Shown here: in pieces, positions 15,153-24,576 of the stretch
Numbering within the stretch: position 1 is the stretch's first letter
How the letters are laid out: every line of letters starts with the position of its first letter
DNA from: Billgrantia azerbaijanica
Lineage (GTDB): Bacteria; Pseudomonadota; Gammaproteobacteria; Pseudomonadales; Halomonadaceae
NCBI GenBank assembly: GCA_004551485.1
Contig: SBLD01000001.1
Span: forward strand, 1 to 64,000
Reading direction: 5' to 3'
Length of the DNA stretch: 64,000 bases
Translations under genes and position numbers: made by a program
The notes under the pieces: generated by a model
Told to the model about the DNA's origin: nothing
Database searches by the model: none
Seen by the model: the letters and a program-made list of their open reading frames with translations, nothing else

Positions 15153-17936
15153 TCAGGGCGGTGGCAGGTGCGTCAGGCGTGTCAGCAGGGCGTCGAACTC
15201 GCCGACCTCGTGCGCCCACTGGTCCGGCGACACCGGGCCCGTGGCGAGCAGGCTGCGCAGCACAGAGCGCACCTCCTCGGCGCGGCTCAGTTCACGGCCC
15301 AGGCCCTCGTTGAGGCGTTCCACCTGGATGGCCAGGCGCAGCGGCTCGTCGCGCTGGTCGATGCGCCCCATGGCGAGCAGCGAAAGGTGGACGCGCAGCC
15401 GCGCCAGGCGCTCGGCGATCTCTTCGGTGGAAGCTGGGTGATGGCGGGCGGCGTTGCGCTCCTCGTGGGCGGTCTGCATGTCCTCGGGGAGCGACAGGTC
15501 CGGTGTGGGCGTGACGGCCTGCGGTTCGCCGCCCGCCAGCAGTTCGGCGTCGGCGGCCAGGTGCGCCTCGAGCAGCGGGTGCAGGGCGTGCCAGCGCTGG
15601 ATCTCGTCGGCCACGGCAAGGCGGGCCAGGCGCTCGCGGCGCGCGCGCACGATGCCGCTCCAGCGGCGTCGCATGCCTTCGCTGCGGCGGCCCGCGGGTA
15701 GTGGCTCCAGCGCGGCGGCCTCGGTGATGGCCCGCTCCAGGGTCTCGGCCTCGCCCGCGTGGGCCGGCTGCCAGGCATCCAGTCGGTCGATCAGCGCCTG
15801 CATCGTCTCGAGGCGCGCCCGAGCACGCTGGGCGCGGTCGTCGCGCCTGGCCTCGCGGGCGGCGAAGATGCGATCGCAGAGTCCGCGGAACTCCCGCCAC
15901 AGCGCCTGCTCCTCGCCGCGCGGGGCGCGGCCCAGCGACCGCCAGCGCTGCTGCAGCGCCTTGGTCGTCTCGGCGCGTCGCTCGGCGGGCATCTCCTGCT
16001 CCAGCAGACGCTGTGCCTCGTCGATCAGTGCCCGCTTGGCGTCGGCCACCTCCCGGGCGCGCTGGTCGATGAGCGCCTGGAGGTCGTGGCGGATTCGGCC
16101 GAAACGGCGGCCGATGGACTGGGCCGACTCGCGGGGGACTGGCGAGTGGCGGCGCCACTCTTCTCGTGCCTGGTCGCGAATGCGGCGCAGGGCGTCGGGG
16201 TCGGCGTCGCCGGCGGGCGAGGCGAGCAGCGCCTCGAGCTGTTCGCACAGCGCAGTGCGGGCGGCGAGATTGCGTTCTCGCTCGGCGGTGAGCTTTTCGC
16301 GCCAGGGAGCGAGCCGCTCGTGGATGCGGTCGGAGGCGGCGCGGAACTGGGTGGAGAGTTCGCGGTTGGCGGCCGCGTCGCCCAGGGCTCGCCACTCCTG
16401 TACCAGTTGGCGATGGCGGCGATCGAGTTCGGCATTGCCGAGGCCGCTCTCCTCGGCCAGCGCCTCGATGGCCTGGCACAGCTGATCGCGCTTGGGGCTG
16501 GCGACGAAGCTGCGCCAGTCGCGCAGCTCGGCGAGCTGTGCCCCGAGCCGCTTGAGGGTGGCCTGGTGCTCGCGCAGGCTGGCCTGGGGCAGGTGCTCGC
16601 TGCGATGGCGCAGGCTCTGGTAGAGACGGCTCGCGCCCTTGAAGGCGCCGCGCTCGAGCAGCGTCTCCAATTGGGCGAGGTCCTCGGCGAAACGGGCCAG
16701 GCGTATTTCCAGTCCCTCCTCCTCGCTGGCCTCGGCGTTGGCCAGGGCGCGTCGGGCGCGTTTGAGCAACGGGGTGGGGGGGAGGTCGTCGGGCCAGGGG
16801 GCCTGTTCGAGGCCGGCGGCCAGGCGCTCGTGGTCCTGGGCCTTCAGGGCAGCCTCGAGGTCGGGCGCGGCGCTTTCGAGCTGTTCCCAGGCGGTGAGGA
16901 TGCGCTCGTAGTCGGCCATCACGGCGGCATAGCGCTCGCTCAGGGTCTCGTCGGTCACGTGCAGGTCCGACAAGGCCTGCCAGCGGTTGGCCAGCAGCCG
17001 CTTCTGGGCGCGCAGGCTGGCAATGTCCTGGGCCGTCACGCTGTCGCCCTGCGGCAGGGCGGCCAGGCTCTCCTCCAGCGTCTCGAGCAGGGCCTCGCGG
17101 GCCTCGGCGGCCTGTTCGCGCTGCCGGTTGGCCTGGGCGTGTGCCTGCTCGCGCGCCTCGTGGTCGGTGATCGCCTTGCGACAGCGCTGACAGGCATCCT
17201 GGAAACGACGCTCCTGGCCGGTGTCGGCCAGGTCGGAAAGCGCCTCCCACTCGCGCACCAGGTGACGGTAGCGACCGGCGTAGAGCGGCTCCCAGGGGGC
17301 GTGGGCGTGGTGCTCCAGCGCGCGCAGCAGCGCTTCGCGCCGTTCCCGGGCGGCCGCCAGTTCGGCGGCGTCGGCACGCAGCCGGTTGAGCTTCTCGCGA
17401 GCCTGGCGCACCACCTGGCGGTCGCGACGCGCTTCCCGCACCAGCCGCTGCAGGCCGGCTTCGCTCTCCACGCGGGCCGCCGCGGCGTGACGTACGGCGG
17501 CGATACCGTTCTCGCACGCCTGGTGGATCAGGTCCGTCTCGTCGTGGAGGCGGGCCACGGCAGCCAGTCGCAGCTGTTGGTTGTCGCCCTCGAGAGCGAT
17601 GGCGGTGAGCAGCTCCCGGTCGTCGAGCGCCTCGACCCGGGCCTGGCGTTGGGGCAGGGCAGTACCCCCCGCCATGCCCGAGAGCAGACTGGCGAGACGC
17701 TGCAGCAGCTCCTGGTTGTCGGGGTGTGCCTCGCGCAGGCGCAGCAGCGTGTCGACGTCGTCGAGATGGGCCAGGGCGGAGCGCCGTACGTTACGGTCGT
17801 CGTCCAGGCAGAGCCGTTCCAGGGCCTGGTGCTGCTCCGCGTCGGCGGGGTCGAGCCGCTCGATGGCCTGGCGTCGGACGGTGGCGTCGGGATGCTGCCA
17901 GCGGGGGGTGAAAAAGCGTCGAAAGAATCCGGGCAT
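15153..17936 (-). CDS. Large DUF349 coiled-coil protein
   Basis: A 927-residue, highly charged helical protein. It begins MPGFFRRFF, has HEAT-like segments in the first 200 residues (ATVRRQAIERLD, NVRRSALAHLDD, LRLAAVARLHDE) and then repeated DUF349 units recognised by Trp-containing motifs such as LVREWEALSDLADT, LVQEWRALGDAA and LQQRWRSLGRAPRGEEQALWREFR. Function is unknown; it is cytosolic by lack of a signal peptide. AGGA precedes the ATG at 17936. It is divergent from minC. Confidence 0.88.
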   Translation of the reverse strand: MPGFFRRFFTPRWQHPDATVRRQAIERLDPADAEQHQALERLCLDDDRNVRRSALAHLDDVDTLLRLREAHPDNQELLQRLASLLSGMAGGTALPQRQARVEALDDRELLTAIALEGDNQQLRLAAVARLHDETDLIHQACENGIAAVRHAAAARVESEAGLQRLVREARRDRQVVRQAREKLNRLRADAAELAAARERREALLRALEHHAHAPWEPLYAGRYRHLVREWEALSDLADTGQERRFQDACQRCRKAITDHEAREQAHAQANRQREQAAEAREALLETLEESLAALPQGDSVTAQDIASLRAQKRLLANRWQALSDLHVTDETLSERYAAVMADYERILTAWEQLESAAPDLEAALKAQDHERLAAGLEQAPWPDDLPPTPLLKRARRALANAEASEEEGLEIRLARFAEDLAQLETLLERGAFKGASRLYQSLRHRSEHLPQASLREHQATLKRLGAQLAELRDWRSFVASPKRDQLCQAIEALAEESGLGNAELDRRHRQLVQEWRALGDAAANRELSTQFRAASDRIHERLAPWREKLTAERERNLAARTALCEQLEALLASPAGDADPDALRRIRDQAREEWRRHSPVPRESAQSIGRRFGRIRHDLQALIDQRAREVADAKRALIDEAQRLLEQEMPAERRAETTKALQQRWRSLGRAPRGEEQALWREFRGLCDRIFAAREARRDDRAQRARARLETMQALIDRLDAWQPAHAGEAETLERAITEAAALEPLPAGRRSEGMRRRWSGIVRARRERLARLAVADEIQRWHALHPLLEAHLAADAELLAGGEPQAVTPTPDLSLPEDMQTAHEERNAARHHPASTEEIAERLARLRVHLSLLAMGRIDQRDEPLRLAIQVERLNEGLGRELSRAEEVRSVLRSLLATGPVSPDQWAHEVGEFDALLTRLTHLPPP

Positions 17937-18182
17937 GGGGTGTCCTGATCGAGCGCGGGGCGCCGGCTCACCGCGCGCCGTGGTATCGCGGTGGGCTCGA
18001 CACGGTTTGTCTTTCGTATCTAAGCATGTGCCGCGGCGGCAGAAAAGCCTGGCGGGCGGCATGCTGTGGCCAAACGGCGACAATGTCATCGTGTAGGAGT
18101 TGGCCGTATCATCGGTTGCAGGGGGCGAACGAGTCGCTTAGCTTTAGTCCCACGACCCGACATCACCGAGGGGAGTCCGGCA

Positions 18183-18935
18183 ATGAGTCTCAATCTGGAC
18201 AAGGCCAGCATGGCGTTCACCTTCAAGGGGGGCATGCTGCCGATGACGGTCATGGAGCTGACCAGCGCCGATCCCGAGCGTATCCGTGAGCAACTTGCCG
18301 GCAAGCTCAGCCAGTCGCCGGCTTTTTTTCAGCACACGCCGGTGGTGCTCAGCGTCGAGAGGCTCGACGAGCCGCACCTGGCGCTGGAGCGCATCTGCGC
18401 CGTGTGCCGGGCCCACAAGCTGCTGCCGGTGGCGGTGCGGGGTGGCCAGGACCCGGTCAAGCAGTCGGCCTGGGCGCTGGGCCTGGGGTGGTTTCCGCCC
18501 AACGAGGGCGGGCGGGCGCGCTCCCTGGAGAGCGTGGCATCCGACGAGCCAGTGTCGGTGGCTCCCGCCGCGCCGGTCGCGCCCGAGGCGACGGCGGCCG
18601 TCGCCAGCGGCAGTCGCATCTACCGCGGTACGGTACGCTCTGGCCAGCAGGTGACCGCGCCCGACGGCGACCTGGTGGTCATCGGCGCGGTGAATGCCGG
18701 CGCCGAGGTGCTGGCCGCCGGTAGCGTGCACGTCTATGGCGCGCTGCGCGGGCGCGCCCTGGCCGGTATCCACGGCGATGCGCAGGTCGGCATCTTCTGC
18801 CGCGAACTGCGTGCCGAGCTGCTCTCGGTGGCCGGCAACTACAAGCGCCTCGAGGACATCGACCCGCAACTGCTGGGGACGCCGGTGCAGGTGGGGCTGC
18901 GCGACGCCCAGCTCGAGATCATTGCAGTGACCTAG
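18183..18935 (+). CDS. minC: Septum site-determining protein MinC
   Basis: A 250-residue MinC. The N-terminal domain (about 1-105) carries the FtsZ-antagonist fold; an Ala/Pro linker (about 115-145) leads to the C-terminal beta-helix domain with RIYRGTVRSGQQVTAPDGDLVVIG, GAEVLAAGSVHVYGALRGRALAG, which binds MinD. It blocks FtsZ assembly away from midcell. The start at 18183 was chosen by fit to the family; GAGG lies upstream. First gene of minCDE. Confidence 0.95.
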   Translation: MSLNLDKASMAFTFKGGMLPMTVMELTSADPERIREQLAGKLSQSPAFFQHTPVVLSVERLDEPHLALERICAVCRAHKLLPVAVRGGQDPVKQSAWALGLGWFPPNEGGRARSLESVASDEPVSVAPAAPVAPEATAAVASGSRIYRGTVRSGQQVTAPDGDLVVIGAVNAGAEVLAAGSVHVYGALRGRALAGIHGDAQVGIFCRELRAELLSVAGNYKRLEDIDPQLLGTPVQVGLRDAQLEIIAVT

Positions 18936-19004
18936 GCGGCTCCGGCCGCTTGGGGCGTTGCTGTTTTTTTACCGTTTTCGCATCGCTTCGGAAGGACGCA
19001 CAAC

Positions 19005-19823
19005 TTGGCCAAGATCATCGTAGTGACCTCCGGCAAGGGAGGGGTCGGCAAGACAACCAGTGCGGCGGCGATCGCCACCGGCCTGGCCCTGCGGGGCAAC
19101 AAGACCGTCGTCATCGACTTCGACGTGGGGCTGCGCAACCTCGACCTGATCATGGGCTGCGAACGGCGCGTGGTCTACGACCTGGTCAACGTCATCCAGG
19201 GAGAGGCCGGGCTCAACCAGGCGCTGATCCGCGACAAGCGGGTCGACAACCTGCACATCCTGCCCGCCTCCCAGACCCGTGACAAGGATGCCCTCACCGC
19301 CGAGGGCGTGGAACAGGTGCTCGAGAGCCTGAGCAGCGACTTCGACTACATCCTGTGCGACTCGCCGGCGGGGATCGAGCGCGGCGCCCAGCTCGCCATG
19401 TACCATGCCGACGAGGCGATCGTGGTGACCAACCCCGAGGTCTCCTCGGTGCGCGACTCCGACCGCATCCTGGGGCTGCTCGCCTCCAAGACGCGGCGCG
19501 CCGAGAACAACGAGACGCCGATCAAGGAGCACCTGCTGATCACCCGCTACAACGCCGCGCGCGTCGACGACGGCGACATGCTCAACCTCGAGGACATCCG
19601 CGAGATCCTGGCCATCGACCTGATCGGCCTGATCCCCGAATCGGAGGCAGTGCTGCGTGCCTCCAACCAGGGGGTGCCGGTGATCCACGACGAGGACAGC
19701 GACGCCGGCCGGGCCTATGCCGACACCGTGTCGCGGCTGCTCGGCGAGGACGTGCCACTGCGCTTCCACGAGATCCAGAAGAAGAGCCTGCTGAGCCGCA
19801 TGTTCGGAGGAGGTCGCCGGTGA
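19005..19823 (+). CDS. minD: Septum site-determining ATPase MinD
   Basis: A 272-residue deviant-Walker ATPase: [10 protein letters not shown] at residues 10-19, CDSPAGIE and the C-terminal amphipathic membrane helix ending SRMFGGGRR. It recruits MinC to the membrane and oscillates with MinE. The start is TTG at 19005 with AAGGA nine bases upstream; no closer ATG fits. A weak hairpin (18936-18949) and a T7 run (18964-18970) lie in the minC-minD gap. It overlaps minE by GTGA. Confidence 0.96.
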   Translation: MAKIIVVTSGKGGVGKTTSAAAIATGLALRGNKTVVIDFDVGLRNLDLIMGCERRVVYDLVNVIQGEAGLNQALIRDKRVDNLHILPASQTRDKDALTAEGVEQVLESLSSDFDYILCDSPAGIERGAQLAMYHADEAIVVTNPEVSSVRDSDRILGLLASKTRRAENNETPIKEHLLITRYNAARVDDGDMLNLEDIREILAIDLIGLIPESEAVLRASNQGVPVIHDEDSDAGRAYADTVSRLLGEDVPLRFHEIQKKSLLSRMFGGGRR

Positions 19824-20071
19824 AGTTGCTGGAATTCCTCAAGCGCGAGCGCAAGAAGTCGGCTTCGGTCGCCAAGGAGCGGCTGCAGATCATCGTCGCC
19901 CACCAGCGCAGCCAGCGGGGCCAGCCCGACTACATGCCGATGCTGGAGAAGGAGCTGCTGGAGGTGATCCGGCGCTACGTTCAGGTGGACGACGACGCCA
20001 TCAACATCAGCCTGGACAGCGAGGACAACTGCTCGGTGCTGGAGCTCAACGTCACCCTGCCGCGGAGCTGA
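19820..20071 (+). CDS. minE: Cell division topological specificity factor MinE
   Basis: An 83-residue MinE, usual length. The N-terminal anti-MinCD helix region reads [20 protein letters not shown]; the C-terminal part contains [16 protein letters not shown]. The start is GTG at 19820 overlapping the minD stop by four bases, with GGAGGAGG at 19806-19813 inside minD as ribosome site. It releases MinD from the membrane to set pole-to-pole oscillation. Confidence 0.93.
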   Translation: MKLLEFLKRERKKSASVAKERLQIIVAHQRSQRGQPDYMPMLEKELLEVIRRYVQVDDDAINISLDSEDNCSVLELNVTLPRS

Positions 20072-20158
20072 ACGCCCGGCGGCAGGGCTTCGCTGTGCCA
20101 TCGGCGGGGCTGTGCTAGGCTGGGCGACCCAGCGAGCCGAGTCAGGAGAGCCCTTCGC

Positions 20159-21649
20159 ATGGCGAAGCCCGATGCCGCCCCCATGACCTTCCTGTGGCAC
20201 GACTACGAAACCTTCGGGGCCGACCCGCGTCGCGACCGCCCCGCGCAGTTCGCTGCCATCCGCACCGATGCCGACTTCAACGAGATCGGCGAGGCCGTCG
20301 AGTGGTTCTGCAAGCCCGCCGACGACTACCTGCCGCACCCCCAGGCCTGCCTGATCACCGGCATCACCCCGCAGCAGGCGCGCCGTCGCGGTCTGCCCGA
20401 GGCGGAGTTCGCCGGTGCCGTGCATGCCCTGATGAGCGAGCCCGGCACCTGTGCTCTGGGCTACAACAGCCTGCGCTTCGACGACGAAATCAGCCGCCAT
20501 CTCTTCTACCGCAACCTGCTCGATCCCTATTCGCGCGAGTGGCAGAACGGCAACTCGCGCTGGGACCTGATCGACGCGGTGCGTGCCTTCCACGCCCTGC
20601 GCCCGGCGGGCATCGAGTGGCCCCGGCGTGACGATGGCGCCCCGAGCTTCCGCCTCGAGGACCTGACCGCCGCCAACGGGATCGAGCACGCCGGCGCCCA
20701 CGATGCCCTGGCCGACGTGCGCGCGACCATCGCCCTGGCGCGGCTGCTGCGCTGCCGCAACGCCCGGCTCTTTGACCACCTGCTCGGCCTGCGTCGCAAG
20801 CGCGAGGTGGCCAAGCGCCTCGACGTGGTGCACCGCAAGCCGGTGCTGCACGTCTCGCGGCGCTACCCGGCGAGCCGGGGCTGCAGCGCCCTGGTGATGC
20901 CGCTGGCCGAGCACCCGGGCAATCCCAACGGGGTGATCGTCTACGACCTTTCGGTGGATCCCGAGCCGCTGCTGACGCTGGAGGCCGAGCGGCTGCGCGA
21001 GCGGGTCTTCGTCAGCGGCGACGACCTGGCCGAGGGCGAGTCGCGAGTGCCGCTCAAGGTCATCCACATCAACCGCAGCCCGGTGGTGTTGCCGACCGCG
21101 GCACTGAAGGACGTGGAGGGGCCGCAGCGGGGCGAGTATGGGGAGATCGTCGCCCGGCTGGGACTCGATCTCGAGGCCTGCCGTCGTCACTGGCAGGCGC
21201 TCAGCCGCGACGACGAGGTTGCCGCCAAGGCGGCGGCGGTCTTCGCCGAACCGCCGCCGGAGGGGCCCCAGGATCCGGACCTGATGCTCTACTCGGGCGG
21301 CTTCTTCTCGCCGGCCGACCGTCAGCAGATGCAGCGGGTGCGCGACACCGACCCCCGGGAGCTGGTCGAGGCACGCTTCGCCTTCCAGGATCCGCGGCTC
21401 GAGGAGATGCTCTTTCGCTACCGCGCGCGCAGCTACCCGGAGACCCTGACCAGCGAGGAGCAGGCGCGCTGGGAGGCCTTCCGCTGGGAGCGCCTGAACG
21501 ATGCGGCGCTCGCCGGCTTCACCCTCAAGGACTTCGCCCGCGAGATCGAGCGGCTCAACCAGGGCTCGCTCGGCGAGCGCGAACGCCAACTGCTCGAGGA
21601 ACTGGTGATGCACGTGGAGGCGATGCTGCCGCCGCAGGCGTTCGGCTGA
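20159..21649 (+). CDS. sbcB: Exodeoxyribonuclease I (SbcB)
   Basis: A 496-residue ExoI. Exonuclease motif I is FLWHDYETFGADP with Asp and Glu, motif II lies in GYNSLRFDDE, and motif III is HDALADVRATIAL. The SH3-like and helical C-terminal extension (FFSPADRQQM, FRYRARSYPETL, RWEAFRWERL) is typical. It degrades single-stranded DNA 3' to 5' and takes part in mismatch repair and recombination control. CAGGAG precedes the ATG. A strong terminator follows. Confidence 0.95.
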   Translation: MAKPDAAPMTFLWHDYETFGADPRRDRPAQFAAIRTDADFNEIGEAVEWFCKPADDYLPHPQACLITGITPQQARRRGLPEAEFAGAVHALMSEPGTCALGYNSLRFDDEISRHLFYRNLLDPYSREWQNGNSRWDLIDAVRAFHALRPAGIEWPRRDDGAPSFRLEDLTAANGIEHAGAHDALADVRATIALARLLRCRNARLFDHLLGLRRKREVAKRLDVVHRKPVLHVSRRYPASRGCSALVMPLAEHPGNPNGVIVYDLSVDPEPLLTLEAERLRERVFVSGDDLAEGESRVPLKVIHINRSPVVLPTAALKDVEGPQRGEYGEIVARLGLDLEACRRHWQALSRDDEVAAKAAAVFAEPPPEGPQDPDLMLYSGGFFSPADRQQMQRVRDTDPRELVEARFAFQDPRLEEMLFRYRARSYPETLTSEEQARWEAFRWERLNDAALAGFTLKDFAREIERLNQGSLGERERQLLEELVMHVEAMLPPQAFG

Positions 21650-21670
21650 GGCAGAGAGGATCGTCGAGAC

Positions 21671-21702
21671 GACGGCGCCCGGCCAAACGGCCGGGCGCCG
21701 TC
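21671..21702. terminator. Bidirectional terminator between sbcB and the M16 peptidase
   Basis: A perfect 14-bp stem GACGGCGCCCGGCC / GGCCGGGCGCCGTC around AAAC lies between convergent genes. No T-run. Confidence 0.7.
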
Positions 21703-21714
21703 GCGTGCAGCACG

Positions 21715-24576
21715 TCACCCCTTGTCGCCGGGCAGCGGCTCCAGGTGATGGGTCAGCGCCAGTACGTCGCTGGCCTCGTCGCCCGGGTCGAAGGTGACAC
21801 TCACCGCGCTGCCGTTCATCAGCGACGCCCAGCTTGCCCGCAACTCCTCGGCCGTCACCTCGCGCACCCGCTCGGCGAGGCGCTCGCGGCGGTCGAACTC
21901 GGTGTCGCCGTAGGCGAGGGCCCGCCACAGGCGATCGGCGCGGCCGGAGAGGCTGGTGTCGCGCTTGAGCAACTCGTCGTGGACGGCCTGGCGGTGGGCG
22001 GCGAGTCGCTCCTCGTCCAGGCTCTCGAGCTGCTTGCCGAAGTCGGCCAGGAAGGCGTCGATATGCCCCTGGATCTCCTCGCTCGAGGTGTCCGGCGATT
22101 GCACCAGTAGGCTTAAGCCGGGGGCGTCGTCGAGTAGCGGCGAGTAGCTGGCGTTGACCACGTAGCCGAGCTGCTCCTGGGTGCGCAGCCGGTGGTAGAA
22201 CGGCGTGTTGATCAGCTGACCGAGCACGGCCAAGCGCGCCTGGGTAGCGAGTGAACGGTCTCTGCCCTGCAGGTAGCGCAGCACCAGCGACTCCTCGCGG
22301 GTGGTGCGGGGGTGCAGCTCGGGCAGGCTCTCGTCGGCGCGCAGCGCCCTGAGCTCGGGGATCGCCTCGCGGGGCAGGGTAGGGGACAGCGCCTCGGCGA
22401 CCTGGGTGCCGATGCACCGTGCCAGGTCGGCGTCCAGGTTGCCCACGGCGAGCGCCTCCAGGCGCAGGGCCGCGAGGAAGTCGTCGCGGTAATCACGCAG
22501 GTCTGCCAGGGTGAGTTCGCGGCTGGCGTCCAGCAGCGCCCGGGCCGGCCAGTTGGGGCGCAGCAGGGCCTCGCCCAGGGTGCGATGTCCCTGGCGATAG
22601 AGCGTGGCCTGGGGAGCGTTGCGCCATTCGCGCTGTTGGCGGTGGCGCACGCGCGCGAAGCTCGCCTCGTCGATCTCGCCGCTGCGGAGCTGGGCCAGGG
22701 TCTCGGCGATCACCCGCGCCTGGCGGTCGCGCCAGCCCGAGAATCCCAGGGTGAGGCCGCGGGCATGGGCGTAGGCCTCGAAGCGGTGGCCGGCCAGCCG
22801 TGCCGGGTAGAAGCGCTCGTTGAGGCTGTCCTCGAGCCAGCCGGCGAGCAGGTGGGAGAGCGCGGCATGCCGTGCATCGGCGCTGGCGTCGGGGTGCTGC
22901 AGCCCCAGATGCCACTCCACCTTGGGCGTGTTGAAGGTGCTGTCCGCCTTGTGCCACAGCGCGACGCCGTCGGTGTCGACCAGCGGCCGCGGGCGCTCGT
23001 CCGCGACGTCGAGCAGCGTCAGGTCCTCGGCGATGAAGGGGTTGGGCTCGGGCAGGGCGAGGCCGGCCAGGGGCTCGCCCTCGGTGGTGACGGCGGCGGT
23101 GACGTCGCGCCACGGCGCCTGGAACCAGGGCGAGACCTGCTCGCCCTCCACCTGCGGGCCGCTGTAGAGGCGGATCAGCCGGTCCGGGGTGAGCCGCGCC
23201 AGGTAGTCGGCGATGCGCTCGCGGTCGAAGCCGTCCATGCGGTAGGGGGCGTACTGGACGTCCTCGACAGGGAAGCGGGCCAGGTTCATGGCCAGACGCA
23301 TGGCGCTCTGCAACGGCGAGCCGTGCTGCTGGAAGCGGAACTCCTGCTCGGCGAGCCGTGCCTGCTCGTCGTAGCGCCACGCCTCGAGTCCGGCCTCGCG
23401 GATCCGCTCGATGGCGGCGAAGAGCGTGGCCTGGATGGTGTCGAGGCGCTTGGCGCCGTCCGAGGTCAGGCTGACGCTCACCGCGAAGAGCGCATGGCGA
23501 CCGTCGCCGCGCATCACGCCCGCGGAGAGGCCGTCGGCGAGGCCCGCCTCACGCAGCACGGCAAACAGGCTGCCCTCGCCCTCGTGACCCAGCAGGTGGC
23601 CCAGGTAGTCGGCTGGCTTGAGGCGGTACTCGTCGGTGGGATCGGGCACCGGAAAGAGAAAACGCACCTGGCGGCTGTCGCGCAGCGACTGCATTCGCAG
23701 GTAGCGCGGCAGGCTCTCTGCCTCGACCAGCGGCGCCGCGATTTCCGGGCGTTCGGCATCGCCTGCCGCGACGGCGGCGAAGCGCTCCGTCACCAGGCTC
23801 TCCAGCTCGGCGAGGGGCTGCGGGCCGACCACGGCCAGGTGCATGACGTTGGCGTCGTAGTAGCGCTCGTAGAAGGCGATCACCCGTTCGCGCAGCGTCG
23901 GCTCGCCAGCCGGGCGGTCCGCCAGCGTCTCGCGGCTGCCCACTGCGAAGCCGGTGGTGGGGTTGTCGGGATTGAGCACCTGGTTGAGGACGTCGTTCTC
24001 GCGACGCCCTTCGTCGCGGATGCGTGCCATGTATTCGGAGTGCACGATGCTGCGCTCGCTCCCCAACTGGTCGGCGTTGAACAGCGGCGCGATGAAGAAC
24101 TGGCTGAAGCGGTCCAGGGCGCCGGGCAGCGCCTCGGGGTCGATGTCGAAGAAGTAGTTGGTGTCCTGGGGGGCGGTGAAGGCGTTGTGGTTGCCGCCGT
24201 GGCGGCGCAGGTAGGCCTGGTAGGCGTCCGCCTCGGGGTAGGGCTCGGTGCCCAGGAACAGCATGTGCTCGAGGAGATGGGCGAGGCCTGCCAGGTCGTC
24301 GGGGTCCTGGGCGCTGCCCACGCCGACGTTCAAGGAGACGGCGGCGCGGTCGGCGTCGGGGTCGCTGACGAGCAGGGCGGTCAGGCCGTTCTCCAGGGTC
24401 AGCACCCGGTAGTCGCGGCTGTCGTGGGGGCTGACCCGCGGCGTGGTGACCTCGGCGACGCTCTCCGGCTCGGAAGGCTGGGCCGCGGCGCCGAGCGGCG
24501 CCAGCATCACGAGGCAGGCCAGGCCCAGTCCGAGGCCAAGGCGGCGTGGCAGCGATAGGGGGGCGATGTGCATCAT
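21715..24576 (-). CDS. Periplasmic M16 insulinase-type zinc peptidase (pitrilysin-like)
   Basis: A 953-residue protein with a signal peptide (residues 1-32, ending AAA-Q). The inverted zinc motif HLLEH is at residues 100-104, with the third ligand Glu downstream in RSIVHSEYMA. The length and the two halves (active and inactive M16 domains) match protease III/pitrilysin. It degrades small peptides in the periplasm. Two ATG codons (24576 and 24573) follow AGGAG; the second has better spacing. The start overlaps the stop of the SRAP gene by four bases. Confidence 0.9.
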   Translation of the reverse strand: MMHIAPLSLPRRLGLGLGLACLVMLAPLGAAAQPSEPESVAEVTTPRVSPHDSRDYRVLTLENGLTALLVSDPDADRAAVSLNVGVGSAQDPDDLAGLAHLLEHMLFLGTEPYPEADAYQAYLRRHGGNHNAFTAPQDTNYFFDIDPEALPGALDRFSQFFIAPLFNADQLGSERSIVHSEYMARIRDEGRRENDVLNQVLNPDNPTTGFAVGSRETLADRPAGEPTLRERVIAFYERYYDANVMHLAVVGPQPLAELESLVTERFAAVAAGDAERPEIAAPLVEAESLPRYLRMQSLRDSRQVRFLFPVPDPTDEYRLKPADYLGHLLGHEGEGSLFAVLREAGLADGLSAGVMRGDGRHALFAVSVSLTSDGAKRLDTIQATLFAAIERIREAGLEAWRYDEQARLAEQEFRFQQHGSPLQSAMRLAMNLARFPVEDVQYAPYRMDGFDRERIADYLARLTPDRLIRLYSGPQVEGEQVSPWFQAPWRDVTAAVTTEGEPLAGLALPEPNPFIAEDLTLLDVADERPRPLVDTDGVALWHKADSTFNTPKVEWHLGLQHPDASADARHAALSHLLAGWLEDSLNERFYPARLAGHRFEAYAHARGLTLGFSGWRDRQARVIAETLAQLRSGEIDEASFARVRHRQQREWRNAPQATLYRQGHRTLGEALLRPNWPARALLDASRELTLADLRDYRDDFLAALRLEALAVGNLDADLARCIGTQVAEALSPTLPREAIPELRALRADESLPELHPRTTREESLVLRYLQGRDRSLATQARLAVLGQLINTPFYHRLRTQEQLGYVVNASYSPLLDDAPGLSLLVQSPDTSSEEIQGHIDAFLADFGKQLESLDEERLAAHRQAVHDELLKRDTSLSGRADRLWRALAYGDTEFDRRERLAERVREVTAEELRASWASLMNGSAVSVTFDPGDEASDVLALTHHLEPLPGDKG

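Noticed and set aside
18936-18970. Hairpin plus T7 run between minC and minD as a terminator
   Set aside because: The hairpin has only five pairs and the T-run is 14 bases away; minCDE is expected to be one operon. It may at most weaken read-through.
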